From Neonectria sp. B-13 (lineage: Eukaryota; Ascomycota; Sordariomycetes; Hypocreales; Nectriaceae): a stretch of DNA of 64,000 nucleotides. The DNA lies in NCBI GenBank assembly GCA_002682825.1, contig NOKP01000041.1:1-64000 (forward strand). The letters are read 5' to 3'. Position numbers and translations under genes: made by a program. Position 1 is the stretch's first letter. Each line of letters begins with the position of its first letter. Positions 1 through 11,934 of the stretch are shown piece by piece. The notes below the pieces were generated by a model. The model did no database searches. It was not told where the DNA came from and saw only the letters and a program-made list of their open reading frames with translations.

Positions 1-186
1 GGAAGGGATAGGAATCGTGTCATCTAGAGTGATGAGAAAGGAAGGGAAACGTGTCATCTAGGATGACTAGGTTGTTGAGGGCATCAAGGTTCGTAGCTAG
101 GTTGTTGAGAGAGGTCAAATTGGTCAACCTTTGTAAGACCATCGGGCCTAGGAAGCTTGTCATGTGGGGGAACCTTGTGATAGCCA

Positions 187-1626
187 ATGCAATGTGACAC
201 ATTCGATGTTGTTAACCCAACTTCTGAACAAATAATTACTACTGTGTTTGAAGCAGATGCTAATGATACTGACGATGCTGTTGCTGCTGCCAAGGCTGTA
301 TTCCCAGCTTGGTCGGAACTAGCAGCCATAGAGCGTAGTGCCTATCTGTACAAGCTGGCTAATGCGCTAGAGAAACGGTTTGCTAAGCTTTTATACCTAG
401 ATGCTATTAGTATGGGAAAGCCAGTTGATAACGATTGTAAGTCTTTGATCATCTTCAAGGCTATAAGGAATGTGTGCTAATATCGGAAAGATATAACCTA
501 CTCCGCAATCAGGCAACTGTGATACTTTGCAGGCAGGGCTAATGATACCTAAGGAGATACCTCTCTTAACACTCCTGACTTTATTAACCTTATCTTCCAT
601 CAGCCCTTTGGCATTTGTAGCACAATTATGCTATAGAATGCGCTCATTCTTATGATTATATAGAAGCTTAGCCCTGCCCTTATTACAGGGAATACGCTTA
701 TCCTTAAGACATTTGAAAAAGTATTACTCAGTCCTCTCTTGATTGCTAAGTATTGCTAGGAAATTAGCCTTTCTAAAGATATCTTTAATATCCTTAGTAG
801 CTTTAAATGCTCTTATAGTAAGGCTATTATATACTATATAGACATTAGGAAAGTTTTATTTACTGGATTTATAACTATTGATTATACTATTAAGAAGGCT
901 ATAGTTAAGTTAAACCTTAAGAATATTATAATTGAGCTTAGAGGTAAAAGCTTATTTATTGTTATTAATAATACTAATATTGAAAAGGCTATTAGAGCTT
1001 TAATGAATTCTATTCTAGTTAACTTTAGCTAGAGGTATATTACTAGCTTAAGAGTCTTTATTTATATTAAGATTATTAATAAGTTTATTAAAGCTCTTAA
1101 GGGAGTACTTATTAAATTGAGTATAAGTAATAATCTATTAATAATAGGAACTTTATATAGGCTTTAAGCTAATAAGCTATAATTTGATTGAATCTTAGAA
1201 TTTATTAATAAAGTAAAGGAAGAAGGGTTAGAAATTATTACTAATAGTAAATAGGAGTAAAATACTAGATATTTTATCTAGTTAATAGTTATTAAAAATA
1301 TACTAAAAGACTTAAAGGTATTTAAGAAAAAGATCTTTAGCCTTATATTATATTTTAATATTTTTAAAGATAAAGAGAAGGTATTATAAAGTATAAATAA
1401 TACTGAATTTAGTCTATATACTTCTATCTTTATAAAGGATATCTTATATACTCTTTATATTTTAAAGAGGTTTAAGACTAGAAATATAGGAATTAACTGT
1501 ATAAGCCTTATAATAATACTTAATATACTATTTAGAGGTTAGAAATAAAGCAGTAAGAGTTATAAGAACTTAAAATATGCTCTAGATCACTAGATAGAGC
1601 TTAAGTCAGTTTATATTGCACTTTAG
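187..1626 (+). pseudogene. Aldehyde dehydrogenase pseudogene, heavily RIP-like mutated
   Basis: Relic of an NAD(P)-dependent aldehyde dehydrogenase (about 490 codons in the living family), which would oxidise aldehydes to acids. The first 80 codons are still good (FDVVNPTSE near the start, LDAISMGKPVDND before an intron at about 439). After the intron the same family can be followed to the usual C-terminus although the DNA becomes extremely AT-rich: YFAG at about 520, QPFGIC at 600, KLSPALITGNTLILK at about 670-710, KVLFTG at 850, a mutated ELGGKSP as ELRGKSLFIV at 931-960, EIFGP as KIFSLILYF, GINC at 1492, and KSYKNLKYAL just before the end. The frame is closed by many stops, mostly TAG/TAA/TGA in place of CAG/CAA/CGA/TGG. 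The active-site Cys segment now reads FS-stop-RY. Alignment from memory of family motifs; certain as a pseudogene, less sure of the subfamily. Confidence 0.85.
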
Positions 1627-2242
1627 TATAACAGTTAGGCTTAACCTAAAAGGTCTAAGGTAGGTCTAAAGCATATAGTTTAATAATTAAGTAGATTAGG
1701 ACATTATAGTAAGCAATATAGGTTATAATAGTAATATGCAATAGTAAGTTATTATATAACTAAGTAGGAGTATTAATAGCTAAGGAGCTTAAGGCTCTTG
1801 TCTAATGTACTAAATGAATGTGGTTATATACTATGGTAATTGCATGGGCTTACTAGCTGATAGTAAGTCCATTGTTATAGTTCATTATAATGGAGTAAGC
1901 TGTATGGTCTGGCTTACATAGTCGGGGTGAGTTCGGGAGTATGGGTATCATGAAAAAGTGGGTACGTTATGGTTCTGCCGGTCGTGACCGCCTGGTCTCA
2001 ACCTGGGCCGTGACATATTTCTTATACTACTAAAAGTAAATAATGTCCCCCGAGGGTACAATAGGGTCAATATGCCATGCCCAAACGAACAGTGTTACAT
2101 ACAATCTGCTATATCAGAAAACCCTGCTTACTAAAAACATTCAAGGTCCATCCACCTTTGCACGCGACTATTGACAACCAACTGCGCAACAGCTGCGATG
2201 GCGTGGAAGAACAATGGCGACTAGATACAGCGGGGAACCCAT
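1627..2242. other. Intergenic, AT-rich then normal
   Basis: The AT-rich composition of the dead dehydrogenase fades out by about 1950. I see no coding sequence here. The 3' end of the FAD monooxygenase lies just beyond. Confidence 0.5.
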
Positions 2243-4657
2243 CTATTGCCGTGCCAAGAGCTCCTTTGCCTGCCATAATTGTCCTGCCAGCTCTTCAATT
2301 GTCTTCGCTTGCGAGAAAACGATAAAATCGGGGCGCACCAGTACGTAGCGCGTCGAGGGAAGGAATCGTCGTCGGAAGGCCGCCGGATCGTAGCCTCTAA
2401 GCAACGAGATGCCCATCTTCTCCAGGTCATCATACTTGCAAGGGAACAATTCAGAGATCCACGGAGCCGTCACTGAGTTGCAGGGTGATTCGTCACCGCG
2501 CAAAATAGCAACGTTATCGGCTACGACGTGCGGAGGGAGGTCTCCGGCGTCAATGGCCTGTTTTAATTCCGATGCCTCCTGTGCTGTAACCGAGCCGAGA
2601 ACTAGGACGGTGAGGATAGAGGCTGACTTCCAGAAGATGTGGTCTGAGAGCAGGACCGGGCCGTCGGCCGTCTTGACCCACATCTGGGCAGTCTTGCCGG
2701 CGCCGTGCTGGCCTGTCAGAAAGAAGCCGCGGTCAAGGCCAGCGTACCCGTCATTATCCATCAAGACTCTCCGAGCGATGCCGTCTCGTACTCGAGGCAG
2801 GTATTTTAAGATGCTTCCCAAAACACCCAAAACTGCTGCGACAAGCCCCGACTTATTGGAGAGCAAGGCGCCGTTTCGCATCGTCATGGTGATGGCATCG
2901 TCGACTCCCTTTCGCCGTTCGAGCGCCCAGTCATCGAGCAGCTTGTGGGATTGTAGCGATAATCTGGTGCACAAACTCTCATCGCACAGCAGCGCAAGTC
3001 GCCACGAAAGCGCGAGGGAATCCCGGACGCCGTTGGCGATTCCTTGGGCCCCAAAAGGGGGGAAAACGTGCGCGGCGTCCCCTATCAAGATCGTCCGATT
3101 GTGAGACCATTGGTTGACTACCCTATGGCTGAAGCTATAATTCAACACGCTCTATTAGACCTCAGGCTCGCTTCAGCATAAGGATAGGGGGAGAGGGAGC
3201 ATAATATCAGTTCTTACTATGCGGGAGCACATCGCAACACCTTAACGCAATCCCATGGGAATCGGATGGGACCTTCTGGGTTTATTCCCTGACGTCTTAA
3301 TGTCTGTTAACACAGGTCCTAGCCCGGATTTCAGGTGTAGCCCATTTCAAAACATACCTAAGTCGAGCTGCGGGGATCGTCAGGTGGGGTGCCATCTTCG
3401 CCTCCAGCTGCTTCAACACATCTCGTTCCGCTTCCTCCAAAGGGGTTTCTGAAGTTAGTTCATATTCGAACCTGGGCCGCGTTAGTCTCACCCATATCCA
3501 AGGGGGAATAGGGGATGGATGGATTCTCCAGACCTCCAGAATTTTTCGTCAGCAGGACCGAACCTGCCTGTTGCAACGGGCATCACTGGGTCGTTACAGA
3601 AGCTGATATAGGATTTAGCCGTGAAATACTCGAAATGATCGCAACCGTCATATCACGGCAAATTCAAGGAACGTACTGGAAACCTTCCGGCCAGAATATG
3701 TCCCAAACTTCCTCGGGTTTGTATCCCAGTTTCCACAGCGGGAAGTATGGATGGGATTCAGGGGTGGGCATGGTGATGCACAGGTTTGCTGCGACCCATT
3801 TCGCGGCGTAGTGGATCCTGGCTTGCTGTAAGATCCGATGGATGTGGCGCAGATGTTGGACGTGTACTTACTTTCCTTCTGCCTGTTCGACCCCCCGTGG
3901 CTCAAGGAATGCTTTGCGTACGATTCCTCGCTTACCATCAGCACCAACGAGAAATCTCCCTCTCAAGTCGGTTGAAGCTCCGTCACTGGAAGTGTAGGAT
4001 ACCTCTATAGAATCCACGCCCTCGCGACACGATGTCACGGTGCACTCGGTTCTGAGCTGGGCATACTCCGAAGACTGGAGGAGGCCCCGCAGTTCTTCCT
4101 CTATTGAATGATTGGTTTAATAACGAGGGTATCGGACACTGTAGCTGTTTTTCAATGGTGTTCACCTACCTAAGCGTGGCTGCAGGATCAATGTGGCACC
4201 TGGCAGGCTTTGATCGTGGTAGTCGGAGTGACTGTCCACGCTGAGGAAGGGTTTGTTGTTGAACGAATCCCGATGGAAGTGAATCGCCTTCAGGGCTGAA
4301 GCGAAGTAAGGCATGTCATCTTAGCAGTTTGGACAATGGAGATAGGCATGCAGTACTCGACTCACTTTGTCCAAACTCAGACAACTTGCTCGAGCTGATC
4401 CCGAGCAGCTCCATAATGCGGTGGCTGTCGCCAGCAAGGGCAATTGCGCGAGGGTCCTGACATATGTCGCGGTTCTTCTCGAGAACAACAGACTGGTGAG
4501 GGTGTAAATATTGTCAGTACATGACTGTGTGGATTACAGAATAGCATAGAATAGAGTAATGGGAGTGACCGACTCTGACTTTGTAGCAGGAGAGCGCGAG
4601 CGCAAGGGCAAGGCCGCTTGGGCCAGCACCGACGATGATTACGTCTGTCGTCTCCAT
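2243..4657 (-). CDS. FAD-dependent aromatic hydroxylase (MhpA/phenol hydroxylase type)
   Basis: Probable flavin monooxygenase that hydroxylates a phenolic or arylpropionate-type ring using NAD(P)H and O2. It starts METTDVIIVGAGPSGLALAL, the dinucleotide-binding GxGxxG fold. Then come QDPRAIALAGDS (about 4440, the motif typical of MhpA-like enzymes), FLVGADGKRGIVRK (about 3930; the DG motif), PYFPLWKLGYKPEEVWDIFW (about 3700-3760), and in the last exon RTILIGDAAHVFPPFGAQG (about 3050-3110; the second FAD motif). The C-terminal part from about 2750 is the thioredoxin-like tail of this family. About six introns break the gene, e.g. donors after the start exon and after ARLR at about 3374. Total about 600 residues, normal for the family. 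It sits beside two regulators and an extradiol dioxygenase, which suggests it makes the diol substrate. The substrate itself cannot be read from the sequence. Confidence 0.85.
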
Positions 4658-5938
4658 GTCTGCACTTGGTAACTAATCTCGTGCGTACCGAGCAAAAACG
4701 ACGGAGCTGTTCCCTCGTTGTTGTTTTAACTCCGCAAAAACACTCATCGCCAAAGGTGCTTGACGGCCCATCGTATGATGCTTCGACCCATGGCCCTTTC
4801 CGGGTAACATCCAAGCCAAGAAAGTCCGGGGTTAAACTGCGGAGGCATGCTGCAAGGAATATATTCCACGGAAGAACTTCTTAGTGCGCGATGCAAAGCA
4901 TTTCCGGTCGTCGGAGGAACTAAAAAGTTACACCTAAGTTACCCCATCAAAAATTATTCCACGACCAGCCTTGTCTTTGTCATTAGCGTCTTGTTTTCTA
5001 CTCAACAATTCTGGTCCCAGTCGAGAATCCTTGAGTAGGCTAAGTTCTGGTAGCCCGGTGTCTGTTCTCCTCGTTAAAGCTCCAGGGGAATCCACCCTCC
5101 CAGTGCTTTTCGAGTTCATGCGAAGGCCCGACTTGATAGGCGGAATCGTCAGCTCTGGACCGGGAGGACGGCTTAGGTGGCCGCGTTGCTAGCGTTGTGT
5201 CGCGATGATTCTTCAGCCTCCAGAGCACCCCAGGGGACCCACCTTGCTCACCAATTAACTCTACCAGCTACCATATATAAGAGCTATTTTTCTTCTAAAT
5301 AAATAGTATATAGGGGAAGACCTAAATACTCTAATCACTTGAATGCTGTTCCAAGTATATAGGAAGTGAAATTGACTTAGCTTAAACTTGAAAGCTTGAA
5401 TTGTTCAGTGCATCAGCAACATGTTTTGTAAGCGAATGATGCACTTGAGTTACTCTTAGCTGGGCATGACGGGGAAAGGTGTCTAAAAATTATTGAGGCT
5501 CCTTGACAATCTTTCCATACTTTTGCATCCATGTTCTGCTAAAGAAATTCCAAAGTGCGTCGCTCACTTATATTAGCCGCTTACTTATAAAACAATCAAC
5601 TACCTCTCGCGAGGCGACTTTGACAGTTAACTCCTTTACCACCGGGGCTTTTATTGTGGTTAGTTATATTTGAAAGTCACGGGGGTGCAGCGAAAAGTTG
5701 GGTGGATGACTTAGGTCGAAAACCCAGTGGTTCTAGCCTTTCTCAGTCGTGCATCTTGCGATCCGTGATATCCATCTACAATACCTAAGATTCCCAAAAC
5801 CCTAAAGAAAAACATAGCATTACACTATAAGCAAGTCTTCCACAAGTCAGAGAAGGAAAGGCCTAATCTACACGCTGATTCTTTCATATCCCAATTTTAT
5901 ATCCTAATTTCATGTCCCAATTCATGTTCACGCGGTAC
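4658..5938. other. Intergenic region, promoter side of the hydroxylase
   Basis: About 1.3 kb between the start of the hydroxylase and the 3' end of the next gene on the same strand. It contains half-sites CTCCGC (about 4730) and GCGGAGG (about 4839) that resemble arms of the palindromes near 13.2-13.5 kb. No convincing coding sequence; 5280-5420 is AT-rich. Confidence 0.45.
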
Positions 5939-8337
5939 TCACGTCTCACCCTCTCGTTCTTCTTCCCCTTTTGCTTTGGAAACCGCGCAATTACCCAGCC
6001 GTATCAACTCTGCTATAAAATCATCCACCATCTTGAGGTGTTCAATTTCGTATTGTGTTAGCCTCCGTATCGGCATGCTTCTAATGAGATCCGCTGCGGA
6101 GCTAAGAAGCCCCAGATCGAGTTTTGATTGCATATCAAGCGGGTTCAGTAGAACGTTGAAGAACAAAGTCATTATTGCGGCTGTAGGATAGAAGACAATA
6201 ATCCTAGGGATTCACTGTTAGAAGGTTCTCGTCCACCATTCGTTGGGTTTAACTGTCTTGTCCTGTTCGGTTCAAAGAAGAGAAATGAAGGTCGGAAGAG
6301 GGAACAGGAGGAGAGGTGCGTTTAACTTACCAAAAGGCTTCACCCGCAAGTCCATCAATCGCTGCTTGAAGATAATACAGAGTCGATCGACTCGCCTCCA
6401 AGGCCAGTGCTAGGCTTGAGTCAATAGCGCCGCTTCTTTCTCCTTGATGAAAGCTCGCGTCTGGACTAACAGGGTAGCACCTGCCACTTGCTCGGTGAAT
6501 GGTGGCCATGAGATGATGGTACTCCAGCCGCAAAGCGATGTGTTGCATGCTCTGTGGTAACTTCGTTTCTGGTAATAAATGGGGATATTGGGAAATTGAG
6601 AGCGCAGGGCGAAATTTGAGTGGAATAGATAACCGCCAGGTCTCAATCTCGTTGTCCAGCTCACGGATATCACGGAGTAGTTCAGCGTCAGACTTCCTGA
6701 GGGCCTGAACCGAGTAGAGTAGTCGAAAAGCCTTTCCCTTCAATTGACCAAGACGTAAGTCTCCAGGAAGATATGGAAACAGGCTCTCGTCCGCAAATGA
6801 AGGGGACAATATGCCGTTGCTCAAGGCTGGAAGACAAAAGCACTTTTCCAGGTATCCGTCCGGCAGCGTGAGGTCACAGTGTTCTTGGCACATGATAGGG
6901 GGTTGGCCAGTCCGTAACGCGATGTCCTGATCGAATATGTAACAGAGCCAGAAGATCATGCGGAGGTGACGGATCTCTCGCTCCTTGCGAGTGACTTCTG
7001 CTCCGCAGGGCTTGATATTCGTCTGCGTATGTCCACCAAGCATGAAGACGATGCGGCAGGCAACCGCATGTAGCATAGCGGCAGAGTGTAAGCGGCCGGA
7101 AAATATTTGATGCATATGCTGTTATCGCAGAATGAGCTATCAGCTTGTCGGCCTGTTCTTGACGGGGATCCGACACTTACCAGCATGAAGACGGTTTGGA
7201 GGGTCACTATACTGGCGTCCTCGACCATATCGGATAGTAAATAGTGCGCTTTGATAGCACATGCATCGCTATCCACAATGGGGCGCCATGTCGAATCCCC
7301 ATTGAAAACGCACATGATGGCGAGAAAGGCCAACACACAGCCTTTAGCGCTAATGCGTTCTAGCGACAGCGGTCCCTCCCAAGGCTCATAGGCCATCCCG
7401 ACGATGTCCTGGAAGAGAACAGTGTCAATTGCAGGAAACACCAGTCTGAAAGCAGAATTTTGGAACCAATATATCCCCTGTTCAACGATGCTCCTGTCTG
7501 GTAACTCATAAAGCTGCTCGAGAGAACCATGGAGGTTTGAGAGTGACAAGGTGGGTGGTTGGACTTGCTGGCGCTTGTTGAAGGCTTTCAGTTTATGAAA
7601 TGTTGTTGCCTCGCCAGTTCGGGAGAAAATCCACGCCTGGCCTTCCTCGGAGAACAGCGGCATCCCATTGTGACAGGTGATGTGACCCAGGGGACATCCT
7701 GCAAGGTAAACCTGTCCATTTGAGGTATTGCTGGTGCTCAGCGCGCTAGGGGATGGAATATATAAAAGATGGTTTGATTCGTAAGCGGCAAACTGTTCCC
7801 CAAGGTTCGCGAACCATTCATCCGGTTCCTGGGCTGTCATCGATGGGGATGTCATTTTGGAGCCAGGAGCAGAAGGCGAGGAGGGGTCTATGCTGTTTCT
7901 GAGGTCGATGGCCCTTGCCAAGGCGTTCTCGATGCGCTCAAGGCGCTCAACCAACTTCTTCTCTGACCCGAGGCTTGGCCTAGGGCGAAACGGAGAAAGG
8001 CGTGTTAGAGAGAATAAGGCTGTGTTTACACTAAGAGAGTCTCACGTGCTAGAGGTCTGACTTACTTGGCGTTCTTGAGCTTCCTCTTCCCTCTTACCCG
8101 ATTGAAGGTGCATGTTACGCTGTGATGGTCGCACCAGTTGCATTGCGCGTTTGTTGTAGGAGTATCACAATGAATCTGTTCCCACCATGTAATGAGCTAA
8201 TGGCTTTGATCATAGTATCGGTGCCAACGTTCCGCCTCCAGGGAAAGAGAAGGTGGGGGGCCAATTGGATGCTTGGTCCAGGGTAGGAGAGGTACCTTTC
8301 TTTTATAGCAGGCATCGCAGGCCCGCTTTTGCCCCAT
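5939..8337 (-). CDS. Zn2Cys6 transcription factor with fungal-specific TF domain
   Basis: Nuclear regulator of about 700 residues. The first exon (8337-8296) encodes MGQKRACDACYKRK and is spliced over 120 bp to IHCDTPTTNAQCNWCDHHS, then VTCTFNR, giving all six zinc cysteines. The acceptor is at 8176 and the next donor GTAAGT at 8065. The third exon begins at 7979 with a short coiled-coil-like linker (EKKLVERLERIENALARAI). The middle-homology region follows: LSDMVEDASIVTLQTVFML, then HLRMIFWLCYIFDQDIALRTG (about 6900-6960), the classic fungal_trans segment. The final exons join at a CCCTAG acceptor to give EAFWIIVFYPTAAIMTLFFN and end at 5939. It is one of two neighbouring regulators transcribed in the same direction, so it likely controls the aromatic catabolic genes around it; the target is not provable here. 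Confidence 0.9.
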
Positions 8338-9430
8338 GTTGTGTAATCTGGATCTAGCAACCAGCTGTCAGTAAAGCGGCGAAACTTCCCAATTGAGGAC
8401 ACGGAAGACAGGTAGTGGAGGGGCCTCCAGGATTGATCGGGTAGCGATTACGGCAGGATAAAAGCGGAAGAAAGGATTCAAAGCCCAGCTGTGACGGTCG
8501 ATTAACTTGAGACAACGACTGCTATGAATAAATAGCCAGATATTGAGACCTCAGGCGGCAAGTTAGACCGTGTCAGCCCGGAAATCAACGACGGAGGTTG
8601 AGCTGGGAACTTCCGTTGACTATACAGAAGATACGCTGAAACAGGAATAGCCCAGTGGCTAGCTTCGCTCATGAAGCTAAAGGCTAGTGACCTTCACGTG
8701 CTATCCGGTGTCAAGTAAGCTAGATGCAGTGCGGCGCCCGTTGCGTCGTGGCTACGTCGTGGCTGCGAGGTTATGTCGGCTGCCGTGAAAACTTTTCACG
8801 ACATGCTTGAACCACGCAACCACCACAAACGAGTATCGAAGCCCGCCATCAATCAAACATCCATAGTGACATAGCGCACCGCGAACGAGTAATACATGAC
8901 AGAAGCTAGTTCCATAGAATGCAGGCGGTCAGGCCGGCATAGTAGCCACTCGCGTCTCCAGTCTGCAAGACATACTCGACCGCATTTCGGGGAAGCCGGT
9001 CCTGGGGTTGTACCCGAAATGACCGGTGGACCGTGGCGCTATAGCATGACTAGAGGGAAGTCTAAGAGGCGGAGCCGGCACGGGTCCGCATACCGTGATA
9101 TCGCCGCTCCACCGAGACGACGCGAGACTCGCAGAGATACTACCGTGGCCGGAGAGGACTAATGCACATATCGGTCGGCTTAGGAGACGGGGGCTCATTG
9201 CCTGTTCAGCTGGTTTGAGATGCAACTTGGATTACACGACCGCAAGGGCCGTACCGGATGGGGCGCCACCGCTATAGCCCTTGGCCGGGGCTGTAAGAGG
9301 AACGAATAATCTTGAAGTGTCTTTCGACTGAAAATCACCTTTACGATTCACGGCGTGTGGAACTTGTAGAGAACAGTTGGTAATGCAGGGGGACCATGAA
9401 CGATGCGTCAATCCAGGCGCTCACGGCGTG
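8338..9430. other. Intergenic region between two regulator genes
   Basis: About 1.1 kb. From about 8700 to 9300 it is GC-rich and open in several frames on both strands (e.g. 8896-9162 on plus, 8929-9225 on minus), but none shows a recognisable protein or splice pattern. The part next to 8337 should hold the promoter of the preceding minus-strand gene. Confidence 0.4.
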
Positions 9431-11382
9431 TTAATTATTGTGTCTCTGGCTTTGAGTCATCCAAGTTTGTTCGGTCTCCTGAACAGCAGAGGAGCCTAAA
9501 GCCTCATGCTCGGGGTCGAGAAACCTAAGCCATTCGTGATGCAAGGGGGCTTGAAAGTGCCTCAACAAGTTTTCCACGTCCTTTAGCGTGACAGCATCAT
9601 GGGAAATCTGGGAAAACATGTCAAAGGACTCTATGTTTCTCTAATTAGGTCTAATGACGACAAGCCAAAGTTGTGGATTACTTACTGATCAGAAATCTCG
9701 GTAGGTTCCAGAAGAATGCGAACTGTTCCAAAAAGAGTCGAAGGATATTCTTTTGCGTTCCGAGCGTGGCTTGTCGCTCTGGCTTCGAGCTTGCTAAGGT
9801 GGTGTAGTGGAGGTGGAGGATAACTAGCGCCGAGTAGATAATGAAACACACAGCTGGGTCGACGCTGGGTGAGTGTTGACTATCCCATTGCTTGACGACG
9901 TCGACTATGTCCTGGCAGTACTCTAGGGTCTTATGCCACAGACACAATCGTTGTTCCTCCGATTTCTGCGGGTGGAAAGGCAGACAGACCAGAAGACGAG
10001 AGACGTGCAGATGAAGGAGACAGATTAGGCGAGCGTGGTAGGCAGAGCAGGGTTCGTCGTGCAAAACGTCGCGCGCTACGTTCATATATCGCGGTGGTAG
10101 CGCCAGCCGCACCGCCGTGAGGTGATTTTCGAGGGCTCCCAGACGCCGATGCAAACGTTCCAATGGATTCTGCCAACATAGTTGGTAGAGTGTGGCAGCC
10201 TCCCTGAGAATTAGGGTTGTCACGATGTGGAGATTGAAGTTGAGATGCTTGCCGTGCGAGGTGATCTCCTCGACGATCTGCCAGAGCGTATCTGTTTCGT
10301 CAGGCAGGAATATCTGAGTCTTGAGTCTCCCTTCCTCGCCTGGATCAGTGAGAAGAGATGTCCTGATGCTTTCGACATGCACGATGAAAGGACTTGCTGC
10401 CGTGATGTTCGAGTATGAGTCGAGGCAGAAGATGCACCACCAGACATGTCTCCACTTATCAACATCATCGCCGACAAGGGGACCGCAGGCGAGCATTGCG
10501 GACTGATTGTCGTTGTCAAGTTGATGAAGCCCGTAGCGGTAAGCTTTGCGCGTGAGTTGGCCAATTTGCAACCATGCTTTCTCCCCCGGATGTTGATGGA
10601 ACTCATAAAAGGCGAGCAAGCAAGCCTGTCGGAAGTCATCGAGTGATGCTTGCTTTGCAGACGTTTCGGAGTCTAGGACGGTTCTCGCTTGGAGGTGACT
10701 CAAACAGTCATTGAGACCTTGCTCAGTCCAGTAACTGGGCCGACCTAGTATCTTAGCCGTTAGGGCAAGGACTGTGATAAGCAACTCCCTGTTCACAGTG
10801 CCAAACTCGAATTGCCGGATGAATTCGTCTCTGCGGAAGAGCGGTATGGATGAATGGATTTGCTCGAAGAAACTTTCTAGCCTGGATGTGGTGGTACAAC
10901 CCGTCAGACAAGGGCATACCCAGGAGGAGGAAACTTACAGTTCGCGTTCTTGGTCAAAGGTCAAGCAAGGCCAAGGCTCCAAAGCGCACAGCTGGTCCAA
11001 TGATGGAGTTGGCCAGGCCGCGGCTGGTAAGAAGTCGCCTAATGCTTCTTCGGGAACCGGATTGAGGATAGAAATGGCATCAAGGAATGCGAAATCCGAA
11101 CCCGGAAACGAGACTTGCTCGCCTTGCGAAAGTAATGGAGCCACTACTTCTCCTGATTGTGCGGAGGATTCGGAGGACGGCGAGGCGATGTCCCCTTGAG
11201 CACTGCGGGCACGTTTGCGAACTCCCCTTCCTGGACCTGGCTTCTTCTTCAATGAAGAGTAAAGACAGACCCATTCGCTTTCTAGGCAGCGGGAACACGT
11301 AGGTCGCTTCATGTCGCCTACATACCATCAGGGAAGTGACGGCGGGGAAGACAAAAGATGGTACATACACTTGACTTTTTTC
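9431..11382 (-). CDS. Zn2Cys6-type transcription factor, zinc-cluster start unresolved
   Basis: Fungal-specific regulator of about 600 residues. From the 3' side of the zinc cluster one reads RKKVKCDMKRPTCSRCLESE, then WVCLY. This needs an intron (GTATGTACC..TGTAG, about 11317-11370) between the AAG-T and GC-GAC halves. A basic linker (KKKPGPGRGVRKRAR) follows, then LLESFFEQIHSSIPLFRRDEF, the start of the fungal_trans domain, and WWCIFCLDSYSNI at about 10420-10450. The last intron (GTAAGTAATCC..ACATAG) leads to a C-terminal exon ending at 9431. The exon that should supply the first CxxC of the cluster was not found: directly upstream there is a branch-site/acceptor look-alike (CTGACTTGCCCTAG) and then no fitting exon up to 11.9 kb. 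Either that exon is distant or the cluster is incomplete. Confidence 0.82.
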
Positions 11383-11934
11383 CTAGGGCAAGTCAGCGAA
11401 CGCTCTTAATACAATGCAATGAGGCTCGAGGGGACGGACAAGATGCATCGGTCGCATACACGGGTCCTCAAAGGTTGTTCAAGCGCAACCCGGCCATCCC
11501 GGGAGAAACCGTCCCAAGCCGCTGGGGTGGGATGATTGAGACTCATTGCGCCCTGCCAGTCTCTCTGAAGTATTCACGGGGCCACAAGACGGAAGCGGGG
11601 AGGCGGGTCTGTTTCTTTATAACGGTCGCGCAGTTGCGTTGGGTCGTCCAAGGGATACGCGTGGATCTGCGGCTTGGTGAAGGAAAAGGGATGAGAGGAT
11701 ATCTTAGAAACGAAAAACCCCACGAGGCTGCTTCGCACCGAGCCTGGGGCTTCCCCATATTTCCCCCAGGTCCGCTAATGCGATCTTGGACTGGCGCTTA
11801 CAACATGCAGGGCCGAAGTATGGACTCTAGTGGCCAAGCCACGGCATTCTCCGGCTTTTGACAGTCGTCGATGTAAAGCTAACATTTTAAGTTACAACTT
11901 TGCAATAACCGCTTATCTAACCATTACATGCAAC
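11383..11934. other. Intergenic / unresolved 5' end of the regulator
   Basis: About 550 bp between the first exon I can support for the regulator and the 3' end of the extradiol dioxygenase. I searched the minus strand for an exon ending in a CxxC motif that would splice at 11383 and found none. No other coding signal. Confidence 0.4.

Noticed and set aside
640..1600. AT-rich block as a transposon relic
   Set aside because: Its degenerate translation matches aldehyde dehydrogenase motifs in order; no terminal repeats or transposase traces.
2409..3104. 231-codon plus-strand open frame
   Set aside because: Antisense to the last exon of the FAD hydroxylase, whose motifs are unmistakable; no features of its own.
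8896..9225. Overlapping open frames on both strands in GC-rich DNA
   Set aside because: Open because stop codons are rare in GC-rich sequence; Arg/Ser-rich translations without domains.
11358..11861. 167-codon plus-strand frame
   Set aside because: No domain, and it overlaps the zinc-cluster exon of the minus-strand regulator.
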